From contig NZ_JAABOS010000003.1 in NCBI RefSeq assembly GCF_010078235.1, positions 248,001 through 312,000 of the forward strand: a stretch of DNA of 64,000 nucleotides, given 5' to 3'. This DNA comes from Cognatundibacterium crateris (lineage in GTDB: Bacteria; Pseudomonadota; Gammaproteobacteria; Burkholderiales; Burkholderiaceae_D). Made by a program: the position numbers and the translations under genes. The notes below the pieces were generated by a model, which saw only the letters and a program-made list of their open reading frames with translations, ran no database searches and was not told the origin of the DNA. This document shows positions 1-8,672 of the stretch, piece by piece (the stretch's first letter is position 1; every line of letters starts with the position of its first letter).

Positions 1-2250
1 ATCGCTGATGTGGCGCAGCCTGAACTCAAGCTGGCTGGCCTGCGCATCAATCCGCGTACCCGTGCGGCCAGCCATTTTGATTTTGGCACCAGTTTAAGTC
101 TGCTCGATGTCGCTACCGGTAAAAACCGCGAAGTCAGTGGCCTGCCAGCCAAAGTACGTATCGCAGAAACTCTGTGGTCACCGGATGAACAATGGGTGGC
201 TTTCAGCCGCTGGGTCGATGATGGCGTGGAATTGTGGCTGCTGGATGTGCGCAAGGCGCAGGCACGGCGCCTGATGGCGGATAAGCTCAATGCCGTCACC
301 AGTGCCGGTTTTTCCTGGACCGGCTCAGATGAATTGTTTGTGCGACTGGTGCCGCAATATCAAAAACCGCTACCCCCGCTATCTATCGTGCCTGCAGGCC
401 CAAATATGGTGGAAAGCCGCGCCGGTAAAGGGGCACAGAACCGCACCTATCCCGACATGTTGAAAACGCCAGCGGATTCCGACATGCTGGACTGGCAGTT
501 ACAGACCCAGCTCGGCTTTGTCAGCATCAAAGGCGAAGTAAGGCGCATCGGTCCGGTGATGACGCTGACCAAAGCCAATGTCTCGCCCGATGGCAGCCTG
601 ATCCTGACCACCCAATTGCGCCGTCCCTATTCCACCATGCTGCCTATGGACAGATTCGGCCAGCTGATCGAATTGTGGGATGACGAGGGACGTAAAGTGC
701 GTAACGTGGCCGAGCGGCCCATGCGTGAGCGCATCCCTTCCGGTAATGATGCAGTGCAGGCCGGACCACGCGATTTTTCCTGGCGCACCGACAAACCGGC
801 CAGCCTGACCTGGCTGGAAGCGCAAGGCGGTGGCGATCCTGAGTCCCATACCAAGGTACATGATGTCTTCATGCAGCAGGCCGCACCATTCGATCACCCG
901 CCGCAAAAGCTGATGGAACTGGGCTGGCGTTTTTCCAGCGTACAGTGGGGCAATGACAATCTGGCGCTGGTCACAGAAAACTGGAGCAAGACGCGCGATA
1001 CCCGTACCTGGCGCATCCGTCCCGGTGTCCCTGACAGCAAACCTGAGCTGGTGTTCAGCCGCAAGACCGAAGATCAGTATGCCAATCCCGGTAATCCTGT
1101 GATGACAACCAATGAGATGGGGCGTCAGGTATTGCGCATCACGGCCGATGGCCGGTCGATATTCCTGACCGGCACCGGCGCCAGTGCGGAAGGCGACCGT
1201 CCTTTCCTGGACCGGCTGGATCTGGTCAGCCGCCAGACCACGCGTTTATTCCGTTCGCATCCGCCGTTTTACGAAGAAGTGGTCGGGATACTCAATGACA
1301 AAGGCAGTCAGATCATCCTGAGCCGCGAGTCAAATGAAGAACGTCCCAACTATTATGCCGATGATCTGGGTGATCATGCACCGCGCCGCGCGCTGACCAG
1401 CTTTGCCCATCCTTATCCACAACTCAAGGGCGTGAAAAAGCAGCAAATTCGTTATGAGCGCGAAGACGGTGTGGAACTGACGGCTAATCTGTATCTGCCT
1501 GCCGGTTACGAGCCTAAACGCGACGGCCCGCGTCCTACCCTGATCTGGGCCTATCCGCGTGAATTCAAAACGGCAGAAGCAGCGAGTCAGGTCACCGGTT
1601 CGCCGCATCGTTTCAACCGGATTTCCTATAACGGACCGCATGTGATGCTGGCCCGCGGCTATGTGGTGGTTGATGGTCCCGGCATGCCGATTATCGGTGA
1701 GGGAAAAAAAGAGCCGAATGACAGTTATCTGGAACAGCTGAAGATGAATGCCGAAGCGGTCATCGACGAGGTAGTTAAGCTGGGGGTGACTGACCGCAAC
1801 CGCATCGCGATTGGCGGCCACAGTTACGGTGCTTTTATGACTGCCAATCTGCTCGCGCATACCCGCTTGTTCCGCGCCGGGATTGCGCGTTCCGGTGCAT
1901 ACAACCGCACGCTGACACCGTTTGGTTTCCAGTCGGAAGACAGGAATTTCTGGACTGCGAAGAAAACCTATCTGGAGATGTCGCCGTTTAATTTTGCGAA
2001 TCAGGTCAGGGACCCTATCCTGTTCATTCATGGCGAGCAGGATAATAACAGCGGCACCTTCCCTATGCAGAGTGAACGTATGTTCCAGGCCTTACAGGGC
2101 TTAGGTATCGCTTCGCGGCTGGTGATGCTGCCGAATGAAAGTCACAGCTACCGCGCGCGTGAGTCGATATTGCATATGCTGTGGGAGCAGGATCGCTGGC
2201 TGGATATGTATGTGAAAAATGCCAAAGGCGAAGCCGGCGGCAAAGACTGA
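1..2250 (+). CDS. S9-family serine peptidase (prolyl oligopeptidase / glutamyl endopeptidase type), 5' partial
   Basis: The frame is open through base 1, so the N-terminus (and any signal peptide) lies outside the window; a GTG at 10 is only an internal codon. Residues ~1-480 look like a beta-propeller with WSPDEQWVAFSRW-type blades. The C-terminal third is an alpha/beta hydrolase: nucleophile elbow GGHSYGAF (Ser605 counted from the GTG at 10), acid in FIHGEQDNNSG (Asp678) and His712 in NESHSY. These are the usual S9 triad positions. The length and the GHSYGAF/EQDNNSGT wording resemble the bacterial relatives of plant chloroplast glutamyl endopeptidase, probably exported and degrading peptides; substrate preference is inferred. 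It is followed by a clear terminator. Confidence 0.88.
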   Translation: MADVAQPELKLAGLRINPRTRAASHFDFGTSLSLLDVATGKNREVSGLPAKVRIAETLWSPDEQWVAFSRWVDDGVELWLLDVRKAQARRLMADKLNAVTSAGFSWTGSDELFVRLVPQYQKPLPPLSIVPAGPNMVESRAGKGAQNRTYPDMLKTPADSDMLDWQLQTQLGFVSIKGEVRRIGPVMTLTKANVSPDGSLILTTQLRRPYSTMLPMDRFGQLIELWDDEGRKVRNVAERPMRERIPSGNDAVQAGPRDFSWRTDKPASLTWLEAQGGGDPESHTKVHDVFMQQAAPFDHPPQKLMELGWRFSSVQWGNDNLALVTENWSKTRDTRTWRIRPGVPDSKPELVFSRKTEDQYANPGNPVMTTNEMGRQVLRITADGRSIFLTGTGASAEGDRPFLDRLDLVSRQTTRLFRSHPPFYEEVVGILNDKGSQIILSRESNEERPNYYADDLGDHAPRRALTSFAHPYPQLKGVKKQQIRYEREDGVELTANLYLPAGYEPKRDGPRPTLIWAYPREFKTAEAASQVTGSPHRFNRISYNGPHVMLARGYVVVDGPGMPIIGEGKKEPNDSYLEQLKMNAEAVIDEVVKLGVTDRNRIAIGGHSYGAFMTANLLAHTRLFRAGIARSGAYNRTLTPFGFQSEDRNFWTAKKTYLEMSPFNFANQVRDPILFIHGEQDNNSGTFPMQSERMFQALQGLGIASRLVMLPNESHSYRARESILHMLWEQDRWLDMYVKNAKGEAGGKD

Positions 2251-2283
2251 GATACAAAGCGCCGTGCGCGGCTCAGCAAGTAA

Positions 2284-2315
2284 AAGGGGAGGCACAGGCC
2301 TCCCCTTGTTTTTTT
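2284..2315 (+). terminator. Rho-independent terminator after the S9 peptidase
   Basis: A 10-bp stem AAGGGGAGGC / GCCTCCCCTT with a 4-nt loop, followed by a T-rich run, 34 nt after the peptidase stop codon. Confidence 0.9.
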
Positions 2316-2429
2316 GCACCCATGTAAAGTTTTGCATTAAGATGCCTACTGGCTTGCATTACTTTTGCACCACTTAGGTGTGCTGCAGCCGTCTAGTCCT
2401 GACACCGATTTCACCAATAAGGCCACGCT

Positions 2430-2882
2430 ATGCTCAAAGCCGTCATTTTAGATGCCAATGCGGTTGCCCGTAATTTACTGACTTCCGTACTCAATAATGG
2501 CGGGCATGAAGTGGTGGGCGACGCCAATCTGGCACCTGCCAGTCTGGCACGCGTGATCCGTCTGAAACCGCAAATTGTTTGTATTGATATCGGTGAGACC
2601 AATGAAGAAGGGCTGGCGATCATCGATCAGTTACGCCGCGATTTGCCGAAGGCGCTGTTATTTCTGGTCTCGGCCAAAATTGATGCGACTATTCTGCAGG
2701 CCGCACAACAGCGTGGTGTCCATGGCTTCATCGTCAAACCATTTAACTCGGTGGCGGTACTGACTTCGATCCGCAATACCATTTTGCGTATCGCCAAACA
2801 GCAAAGAGCGGCAGCGCAGCCACCCGCCGATACGCAGGACAGCGCAGCATTGGATAATTCCTCTGCACCGGATGCGGTTTAA
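2430..2882 (+). CDS. Single-domain response regulator receiver (CheY-like)
   Basis: 150 aa, essentially one receiver domain (residues ~3-125) plus a short low-complexity tail. The probable phospho-acceptor is Asp53 in IVCIDIG, the conserved Ser/Thr is Ser81 and the conserved Lys is Lys103 in FIVKPF. The N-terminal acidic pair is reduced to Asp8 followed by Ala, so Mg2+ binding may be weaker than in classical CheY. There is no output domain, so it must act by protein interaction or phosphotransfer. It lies on the same strand as, and 114 nt before, a LytS-type kinase, but that kinase has its own LytTR regulator downstream. A link between the two is only suggested by position. Confidence 0.85.
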   Translation: MLKAVILDANAVARNLLTSVLNNGGHEVVGDANLAPASLARVIRLKPQIVCIDIGETNEEGLAIIDQLRRDLPKALLFLVSAKIDATILQAAQQRGVHGFIVKPFNSVAVLTSIRNTILRIAKQQRAAAQPPADTQDSAALDNSSAPDAV

Positions 2883-2996
2883 TCCCTGCAAACCGGAATT
2901 TCATCCCCTTAGCCTGTGTTTCGTCGCAGGCTCACGCAGTGGCAGACTCAGCGCATACACTGAACCCTGTTCTGTTAAGCGGTAGCCGGAGTTCCC

Positions 2997-4328
2997 ATGT
3001 CAAATGCATCCCAAGTCAAACGTCCTGTAGAGGCAGATTCTCCTTTACCCGCAGAAGTCGCGGTCAGAACCGATACCTGGCTTAACCGGGCGCGTAACTA
3101 TCCGGTGTTTTCGCGTACCTGGTTTTATTACCGCAGCCTGGCCTGGTCGGTACCGGTCGGGATTATCGCTCTGTTCAGTTGTGTCATTGCGTATTTGTCC
3201 GGTGCTACTGTGGCGGATATCGTCGCCAAAGCGATCCCGGCCACGCTGACTTTTACGATGCTGCATTTGCTGGGGCCAGGACTGGCTGTGCTGATACGGC
3301 AGCGCCATTTTACTTCGCGCAAAGAGTCGGTCCTGATCGTGCTGGCGCTGCTGACCGGTGCCTTGATCAGCTGGGGTGTTTTGTATGGCAGTAAATACAG
3401 CGTCAAACTGGCCGTGTATGGCGACCCCCATCATGTGACAAAAAAAGCCAGCGAAGATAAAGCCAGAAAAAAAACGGCAACGGCTGCGGTGCACAGCGAG
3501 CCCAAGGCCAGCACGGCCTCCCAGCCTGACAGCGCAGAAGACAGTGTGGGTCCCGAAATCGATACAATCAGTGAGCAGGTTATAGAAGGTCTGGCCAATG
3601 GCTTTGTGGTGATCGGCTTGTTGTATTTGGCCGGTGGCTTTGATCTGTGGCTCTACTTCCGTCAGAAGAAGCGTTTGAAAGAAGTCGAACAGCAGCGTGA
3701 GTTGCAGCGCGCGCAGGAAGCCAGGCGTGAAGCCGAATTGCGACTGTCGGTGCTGGTCGCGCAGGTCGAGCCGCATTTTTTGTTCAATACCCTGGCCGGT
3801 GTGCGTTCCGCCATCAACACCGAACCGGCGCGCGCAGTCAGTATCGTCGATCATCTGGTCGACTATCTGCGCGCCACGATCCCGCAAATGCGTGATGACG
3901 GCGCCTCGGTACAGGGTCGCTTGAAAAAACAGTTCGATGCAGCCCGCGCTTATCTGAGCCTGATGCAGGCCCGCATCCCGCGCCTGAGCTTCAGTGTATA
4001 TTCCGAAGTGGAGGACGCTGCGCTGCCGCCGCTATTGCTGATTTCTTTGGTCGAAAACGCGATCAAACACGGCGTCGAGCCTAAGATCGGCCCGGCCCAT
4101 ATCGCCATCACCGCCGGTCGTATCGAACAGCATGAGCAATCCTTTTTGCAGATACGGGTGGCAGATGATGGGGTTGGTTTCGGAGGCAGCAGTTCCGGCT
4201 CCGGCATTGGTCTGACCAATATCCATCAGCGTCTGCATTCCATGTATGGCGCTGCTGCCAGCCTGGAACTGAAAGCACGTGCAGAGGGCGGCGTACTGGC
4301 AGTGATCACGCTGCCTTATGAGCCATAA
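2997..4328 (+). CDS. LytS/YehU-type sensor histidine kinase
   Basis: 443 aa. The N-terminal half has hydrophobic segments at roughly residues 45-75, 80-100, 110-130 and 200-220, separated by a charged Lys/Ala loop (~140-185). A short coiled coil (KKRLKEVEQQRELQRAQEARR) leads to the His_kinase domain with the phospho-accepting His260 in VEPHFLFNTL. The HATPase part follows, with the N-box VENAIKHG and G-boxes DDGVGFGG and GSGIGLTN. This is the PF06580 architecture, in which the His motif and ATPase are typical of kinases paired with LytTR regulators. The regulator follows 78 nt downstream on the same strand, so the two very likely form one two-component system. The signal sensed is unknown. 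Confidence 0.92.
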   Translation: MSNASQVKRPVEADSPLPAEVAVRTDTWLNRARNYPVFSRTWFYYRSLAWSVPVGIIALFSCVIAYLSGATVADIVAKAIPATLTFTMLHLLGPGLAVLIRQRHFTSRKESVLIVLALLTGALISWGVLYGSKYSVKLAVYGDPHHVTKKASEDKARKKTATAAVHSEPKASTASQPDSAEDSVGPEIDTISEQVIEGLANGFVVIGLLYLAGGFDLWLYFRQKKRLKEVEQQRELQRAQEARREAELRLSVLVAQVEPHFLFNTLAGVRSAINTEPARAVSIVDHLVDYLRATIPQMRDDGASVQGRLKKQFDAARAYLSLMQARIPRLSFSVYSEVEDAALPPLLLISLVENAIKHGVEPKIGPAHIAITAGRIEQHEQSFLQIRVADDGVGFGGSSSGSGIGLTNIHQRLHSMYGAAASLELKARAEGGVLAVITLPYEP

Positions 4329-4406
4329 GCACGACCCGATGGATGTATGTTTTTCTGAATTTTCCTGAATTGATTCTGTATAAAAATACTTAAGACTAGA
4401 GACATC

Positions 4407-5162
4407 ATGATCACAGCTATCATCGCCGACGACGAAGACTTACCCCGTAAAGACCTCAGACGCATGCTGCAGGAGCACTGGCCCGAGCTCAATATTGTCG
4501 CCGAGTGTGAACATGGTGCCGATGCACTGGAAGCGATTCATACCCATCATCCGGATATCGCGTTTCTCGACATTCGCATGCCTGGCATGACCGGGCTGGA
4601 TGTCGCCCATGCGACCAAAGGCAAATGCCACGCGGTGTTCACTACTGCCTATGATCAGTATGCGCTCGATGCGTTTGCAGCCGGTGCGATTGATTATCTG
4701 CTCAAACCTATCGCCGCACAGCGTCTGAACGAGGCCATCGCCCGGCTTAAGGAACGCATGAAAGCGGCCCAGCCAGCAGCGGATCTGACCCAGCTGATGT
4801 CAGAACTGGATAAGCGTATCCGCGGTAACCCGCCTGAACGCATACGCTGGATCAGTGCCAGTGTGGGCGATACCATAAAGATGTTCGCGGTCGATAAAAT
4901 TCTGTTTTTTACCTCCGATGAAAAATACACCCGGGTTGTGAGTCAGCAGGATGAGGCGCATGTACGCAAGCCGCTTAAAGAACTGATGGAAGGCTTAGAT
5001 CCTGACGTGTTCTGGCAAATCCATCGCGGCACAGTGGTCCGCGCTGATGCAATTGCCCGTGCCCACCGGGATGAAATGGGGCGCTATTCCGTGGAATTGC
5101 ATGGCAGTGCGGAGAAGCTGAAGGTGAGTCAGGCATATGCCTGGCGTTTCAAACCCATGTAG
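4407..5162 (+). CDS. LytTR-family response regulator (AlgR/LytR type)
   Basis: 251 aa. The receiver domain covers residues 1-118, with acidic pair Asp8/Asp9, phospho-acceptor Asp55 in IAFLDIRMPG and the conserved Lys in YLLKPI. After a short linker comes a LytTR DNA-binding domain (residues ~145-250), with the characteristic KILFFTSDEKYTRVV and FWQIHRGTVVRADAI segments. It is the expected partner of the upstream PF06580 kinase. LytTR regulators typically bind paired direct repeats upstream of targets; none was identified with confidence here. The gene ends 2 nt before a palindromic repeat element. Confidence 0.93.
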   Translation: MITAIIADDEDLPRKDLRRMLQEHWPELNIVAECEHGADALEAIHTHHPDIAFLDIRMPGMTGLDVAHATKGKCHAVFTTAYDQYALDAFAAGAIDYLLKPIAAQRLNEAIARLKERMKAAQPAADLTQLMSELDKRIRGNPPERIRWISASVGDTIKMFAVDKILFFTSDEKYTRVVSQQDEAHVRKPLKELMEGLDPDVFWQIHRGTVVRADAIARAHRDEMGRYSVELHGSAEKLKVSQAYAWRFKPM

Positions 5163-5164
5163 CA

Positions 5165-5266
5165 CGGACTGACGAAAAACCGCCCCTGCTGCGTTGTTGG
5201 CGTCTTGCCGTACTAAAGTACTGTCTGTGTCGCCACGCCTTGCCGGGACGGCTTTGCGTCAGTCCG
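5165..5266. repeat. Palindromic repeat element, copy A
   Basis: About 102 nt with perfect terminal inverted repeats CGGACTGACG / CGTCAGTCCG. The interior (GCGTnnTGGCnnCTTGCCGTAC ... GTACTGTCTGYGTCGCC, broken here by gaps) is shared with copies at 13933-14036 and 41204-41306. Its ends differ from the other copies in both arms at once, so pairing is preserved. It lies directly after the LytTR gene and could also work as a transcription end signal. Confidence 0.85.
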
Positions 5267-5396
5267 GGGAAAACTGCTCTGGCTGCGTTGTGGTGCGTGG
5301 TCAATATCCTGTCCGGATTTAGCCAGCATAAACTGGCCAGATTTGTTAAGCTGCTACGCTTTGTCAGGCGCCCTGCCTGAATTCTGAGGAGTTTGC

Positions 5397-6260
5397 ATGC
5401 GTAGCAGTGACCTGATTCGTCTTTTAATTCTTGCCGCCATCTGGGGTGCCTCTTTTCTGTTTATGCGTGTGATTGCCCCGGTACTGGGTGCGCTTTGGAC
5501 CGCCGAATTGCGGGTCGCGATCGCAGGGCTGGCGCTGAGTGGCTGGATGCTGCTGACAGGGAAACCGCAGAACTGGCGTCAGAACTGGAAATCGTTTCTG
5601 GTGCTCGGTGCGATCAATTCTGCACTGCCGTTTGCCATGTATGCCTATGCAGCCCAGCATATGCCTGCTGGCTACTCCGCCATTATGAATGCCACCACAC
5701 CCTTATGGGGCGCAGTGATGGGTGCACTATTCCTGAGCGAAGCCTTCACCGTGCGCAAGCTGGCCGGTTTGCTGGTTGGTGTGCTGGGTGTGGCCTTGCT
5801 GGTCAAGCTGGGACCGGTAGTCTGGAGTACAGAGCTGATGCTGGCGCTGCTGGCCTGTTCAGGCGCGACGGTGTGTTATGCACTGGCTGGCGTGTACACC
5901 AAAAAATTATCGGTGAATGTGAATCCCTTGCTGATGGCGACCGCTTCCCAGCTGGGTGCGGCTTTCGTGCTGCTGCCTTTTCTGCCACTGGTACCGGTGC
6001 AGGGTGAGATCACCACGACTGTGATGGCGCTGGCGGTGGCCTTGGCACTGCTGTGCAGTGCGGTTGCCTATCTGCTCTACTTCCGTCTGATACAGGATAT
6101 CGGCCCGACTAAGGCACTCACCGTCACCTTCCTGATTCCCTTGTTTGCACTGTTATGGGGTGCGATTTTCCTGGGCGAACACCTGACCTGGAGCATGGCC
6201 GCCGGTTGCGCTGGCGTGGTGCTGGCGACCTGGCTGGTGGTATCAGGACCGCGTAAGTAG
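5397..6260 (+). CDS. DMT-superfamily (EamA) transporter
   Basis: 287 aa with ten predicted membrane helices arranged as two EamA repeats (residues ~1-140 and ~150-285). The start follows a good GAGGAG ribosome site. It opens with LIRLLILAAIWGASFLFMRV and carries the typical helix-4/5 segment MPAGYSAIMNATTPLWGAVMGA. Members of this family are mostly inner-membrane exporters of metabolites or amino acids; the substrate here is not deducible. Its 3' end overlaps the convergent acetyltransferase gene by 18 nt. Confidence 0.9.
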   Translation: MRSSDLIRLLILAAIWGASFLFMRVIAPVLGALWTAELRVAIAGLALSGWMLLTGKPQNWRQNWKSFLVLGAINSALPFAMYAYAAQHMPAGYSAIMNATTPLWGAVMGALFLSEAFTVRKLAGLLVGVLGVALLVKLGPVVWSTELMLALLACSGATVCYALAGVYTKKLSVNVNPLLMATASQLGAAFVLLPFLPLVPVQGEITTTVMALAVALALLCSAVAYLLYFRLIQDIGPTKALTVTFLIPLFALLWGAIFLGEHLTWSMAAGCAGVVLATWLVVSGPRK

Positions 6261-6737
6261 TTTTTCCCAGTAGCCTACATCATGCCATTGCCCGAATTTC
6301 TGACCGACTTCAGAAAAACGGGCAACCTGGTGCATGCCCATTTTTTCATGCAATGCGATGCTGGCCGGATTGGGTAAAGCGATCCCTGCGATCACACTGT
6401 GTATGCCCAACTGCTGCAACTGGGCGAATAAGGCCTGATATAAGGCCGAGCCCAGACCCTGACCTGCTGACTCGCGTGCCGCATAGACGGATACTTCGAC
6501 TGAATGACGGTAAGCCGGTCTGGTGCGCCAGGGCGTGGCATAGGCATAGGCGCTGAGTTTGCCTTGCTGCTCCCACACCAGCCAGGGCAGTCCCGCATCC
6601 AGCACGGCCTGTATGCGTTGTGCCATTTGTTCATGACCGACTGCAGTTTCTTCAAAGCTGATGCAGCTTTCCAGTACATACGGGTTATAGATTGCACAGA
6701 TTGCGGCCGCATCAGCAGCCAGGGCGGGACGTAGCAT
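6243..6737 (-). CDS. GNAT N-acetyltransferase, phosphinothricin-acetyltransferase-like
   Basis: 164 aa from the ATG at 6737, which has GGAG six bases upstream. An ATG four codons earlier (6749) has no such site. The N-terminus MLRPALAADAAAICAIYN, the YAYATPWRTRPAYRHSVEVSVYA stretch (quoted in part: YRHSVEVSVYA) and the acetyl-CoA loop ARESAGQGLGSALY are those of the PAT/YncA subfamily. Residues ~125-150 (NPASIALHEKMGM) complete the fold. PAT-like enzymes acetylate small amines, often methionine analogues or glutamine-synthetase inhibitors; the specific substrate is inferred only from family resemblance. Convergent with the DMT transporter. Confidence 0.88.
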   Translation of the reverse strand: MLRPALAADAAAICAIYNPYVLESCISFEETAVGHEQMAQRIQAVLDAGLPWLVWEQQGKLSAYAYATPWRTRPAYRHSVEVSVYAARESAGQGLGSALYQALFAQLQQLGIHSVIAGIALPNPASIALHEKMGMHQVARFSEVGQKFGQWHDVGYWEKLLTRS

Positions 6738-6874
6738 TGCATACTCCATTCAGGGGTGACCTGCTCAGGCCTTGCAAGGATCAGGCCAGCTAAGCAGTAC
6801 TGGGCAGAACGGAACCAATTGTCAGTCTGTCCATCCAAGTGGCTCAACCATCAAACAGTCGCTGACTTTCATCC

Positions 6875-8515
6875 ATGTCCAAACTCATCACCACCCTGCA
6901 GGCTGCCAGATACGGCAGCCTGTTTTGTCTGTCAATGCTCAGTCTTGCTACGCAGGCGCAGCAGCTGCCGCAAGTACAGGAAGCGCCTTTGCGCGCCCAT
7001 CTGGCCTTGTTATCTTCTGACCTGTTTGAAGGCCGGGGCACGGGCCAGCGCGGCGGTGATCTGACCGTTGCGTATCTGGAAGCGCAGGCACAGGCGCTGG
7101 GCTTGTTACCTGCGAATGGACCATCTTACCGCCAGCCGGTGCGCATCAGCGGCGTCAAAGCGTTGCCCGCAAAAAGCACAGTCCATCTGGAACTGGCTGG
7201 AAAAAGCCTGCCTATGCAATTTGCCGATGACTGGGTCTGGTGGACGGGTAATGCCCAGACTCAGCAAAGCTTTGATCATGAATTGCTGTTTGTCGGCTAC
7301 GGTATCAGCGCACCCGAAGAGCAATGGGATGATTACAAAGGTGTCGACTGCCGTGGCAAAATTCTGGTGATGCTGGTCAATGAGCCGCGCCCTACGGAGG
7401 CTGAGCCTAAGCGTTTTGGTGGAGCTGCCCTGACCTATTACGGCCGCTGGAATTACAAGTTTGAGGAGGCCAGACGGCATGGCGCGGCAGGTGTGCTTCT
7501 GATCCATACCGATGCCAGTGCCAGTTATGGCTGGTCGGTGGTCAAAAATGGCGGCAGTGCCGAACATTTTCAGTTGCAGGGCGCTGACAGTGGCGTCGGA
7601 CTGCAAGCCTGGATCACCGATGCGCTGGCGCAGCAGGTATTTGCCGGTGCCGGACTGAAGCTCGATAAATTGCGTGAGGCTGCTGAGAAAAATGATTTCC
7701 GGCCTGTGCGTTTGCCATCTGCCAGACTCAAAGGCGAAGCGCGTTCCGCCTTGCGTCAGCTGGAACAATACAATGTCGCCGGTATCGTGCCCGGCACCGA
7801 TCCGCGCCTGAAGCAGGAAGTGGTGATTTACAGTGCGCACTGGGATCACCTCGGTAAGCAAGAGGGGAATGGAGAGGTGATCTATAACGGCGCAATTGAC
7901 AATGGCTCAGGCACCGCGGGTTTGCTGGCAATGGCCAAAGCAGCGGTGGCTCAGCCGGCCCGGCGCAGTCAGATGTTCTTATGGGTCGCTGCGGAAGAAC
8001 AGGGCTTGCTCGGCAGCTCTGCCTATGCGGCACAGCCATTATGGCCTTTGCGTAAAACCGCAGCTGCCTTGAATATCGATGTGATGAATTTTGTCGGTGT
8101 CACACGTGACATGGGTCTGGCTGGCAGTGAACGCAGTGAATTGCAACAGCATGCACTCAAGGTCGCGCGCGATATGCAGTTACAGGCCAGCCCGGAAACG
8201 CCGGATACCGCCGGTGGCTATTTCCGCAGCGATCATTTCAGCTTCGCGAAAGCCGGTGTGCCTGCGTTTTCAGTCAGCCGTGGCCGTGACTTCATTCATC
8301 ATCCGCAAGAGTCTTCTGAGAAGGCTCGCGCCTATGGCAAACGCTATCATCAGAGCACGGATAAATATGATCCTGACTGGGATTTGTCGGGCATGGTGCA
8401 GCAGGCGCAATTCACCCTGCAACTGGGTTATGAAATCGCGAACAGCGCCAAAATGCCAGCCTGGAAAGCCGGTGATCCATTCGCCCAGCCACGTCAAATT
8501 GAGCCTGCTCCCTGA
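6875..8515 (+). CDS. M28-family zinc aminopeptidase with PA domain, exported
   Basis: 546 aa. A Sec signal peptide covers residues ~1-28 (LSMLSLATQAQQ). A protease-associated insert lies at ~110-250. The M28 di-zinc site is visible: His322 in SAHWDHLG, bridging Asp342 in GAIDNGSGT, catalytic/zinc pair Glu374-Glu375 in AAEEQGLLG, an Asp in LNIDVMNF and His in FRSDHFSF. All five ligands are present, so it should be active in the periplasm or outside the cell as an aminopeptidase. It is a single gene between a divergent GNAT gene and the convergent RND operon, which has a terminator placed between them. Confidence 0.92.
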   Translation: MSKLITTLQAARYGSLFCLSMLSLATQAQQLPQVQEAPLRAHLALLSSDLFEGRGTGQRGGDLTVAYLEAQAQALGLLPANGPSYRQPVRISGVKALPAKSTVHLELAGKSLPMQFADDWVWWTGNAQTQQSFDHELLFVGYGISAPEEQWDDYKGVDCRGKILVMLVNEPRPTEAEPKRFGGAALTYYGRWNYKFEEARRHGAAGVLLIHTDASASYGWSVVKNGGSAEHFQLQGADSGVGLQAWITDALAQQVFAGAGLKLDKLREAAEKNDFRPVRLPSARLKGEARSALRQLEQYNVAGIVPGTDPRLKQEVVIYSAHWDHLGKQEGNGEVIYNGAIDNGSGTAGLLAMAKAAVAQPARRSQMFLWVAAEEQGLLGSSAYAAQPLWPLRKTAAALNIDVMNFVGVTRDMGLAGSERSELQQHALKVARDMQLQASPETPDTAGGYFRSDHFSFAKAGVPAFSVSRGRDFIHHPQESSEKARAYGKRYHQSTDKYDPDWDLSGMVQQAQFTLQLGYEIANSAKMPAWKAGDPFAQPRQIEPAP

Positions 8516-8534
8516 AGCGGAATAAGCAAAAAAA

Positions 8535-8561
8535 AAGCTGCGGACTTCTGGTCCGCAGCTT
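8535..8561 (-). terminator. Terminator between the M28 peptidase gene and the RND operon
   Basis: An 11-bp perfect stem AAGCTGCGGAC / GTCCGCAGCTT with a 5-nt loop. The A-run lies on the left, so on the minus strand it gives the T-run expected for ending the RND transcript. It may also slow plus-strand transcription. Confidence 0.85.
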
Positions 8562-8672
8562 ATAAAAATGCTGGAGGATACTTAGGAATAGACCCCAGCA
8601 TGAGGTGAACAGGTACTTACAACAACAGCTTAAACCAGCAGAAGTGATTTACCTTCTGCTGACTATTTCATA

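Noticed and set aside
499-906. Antisense frames over the S9 peptidase gene (also 1330-2031)
   Set aside because: Shadow frames without ribosome sites; the peptidase has clear motifs across the whole stretch.
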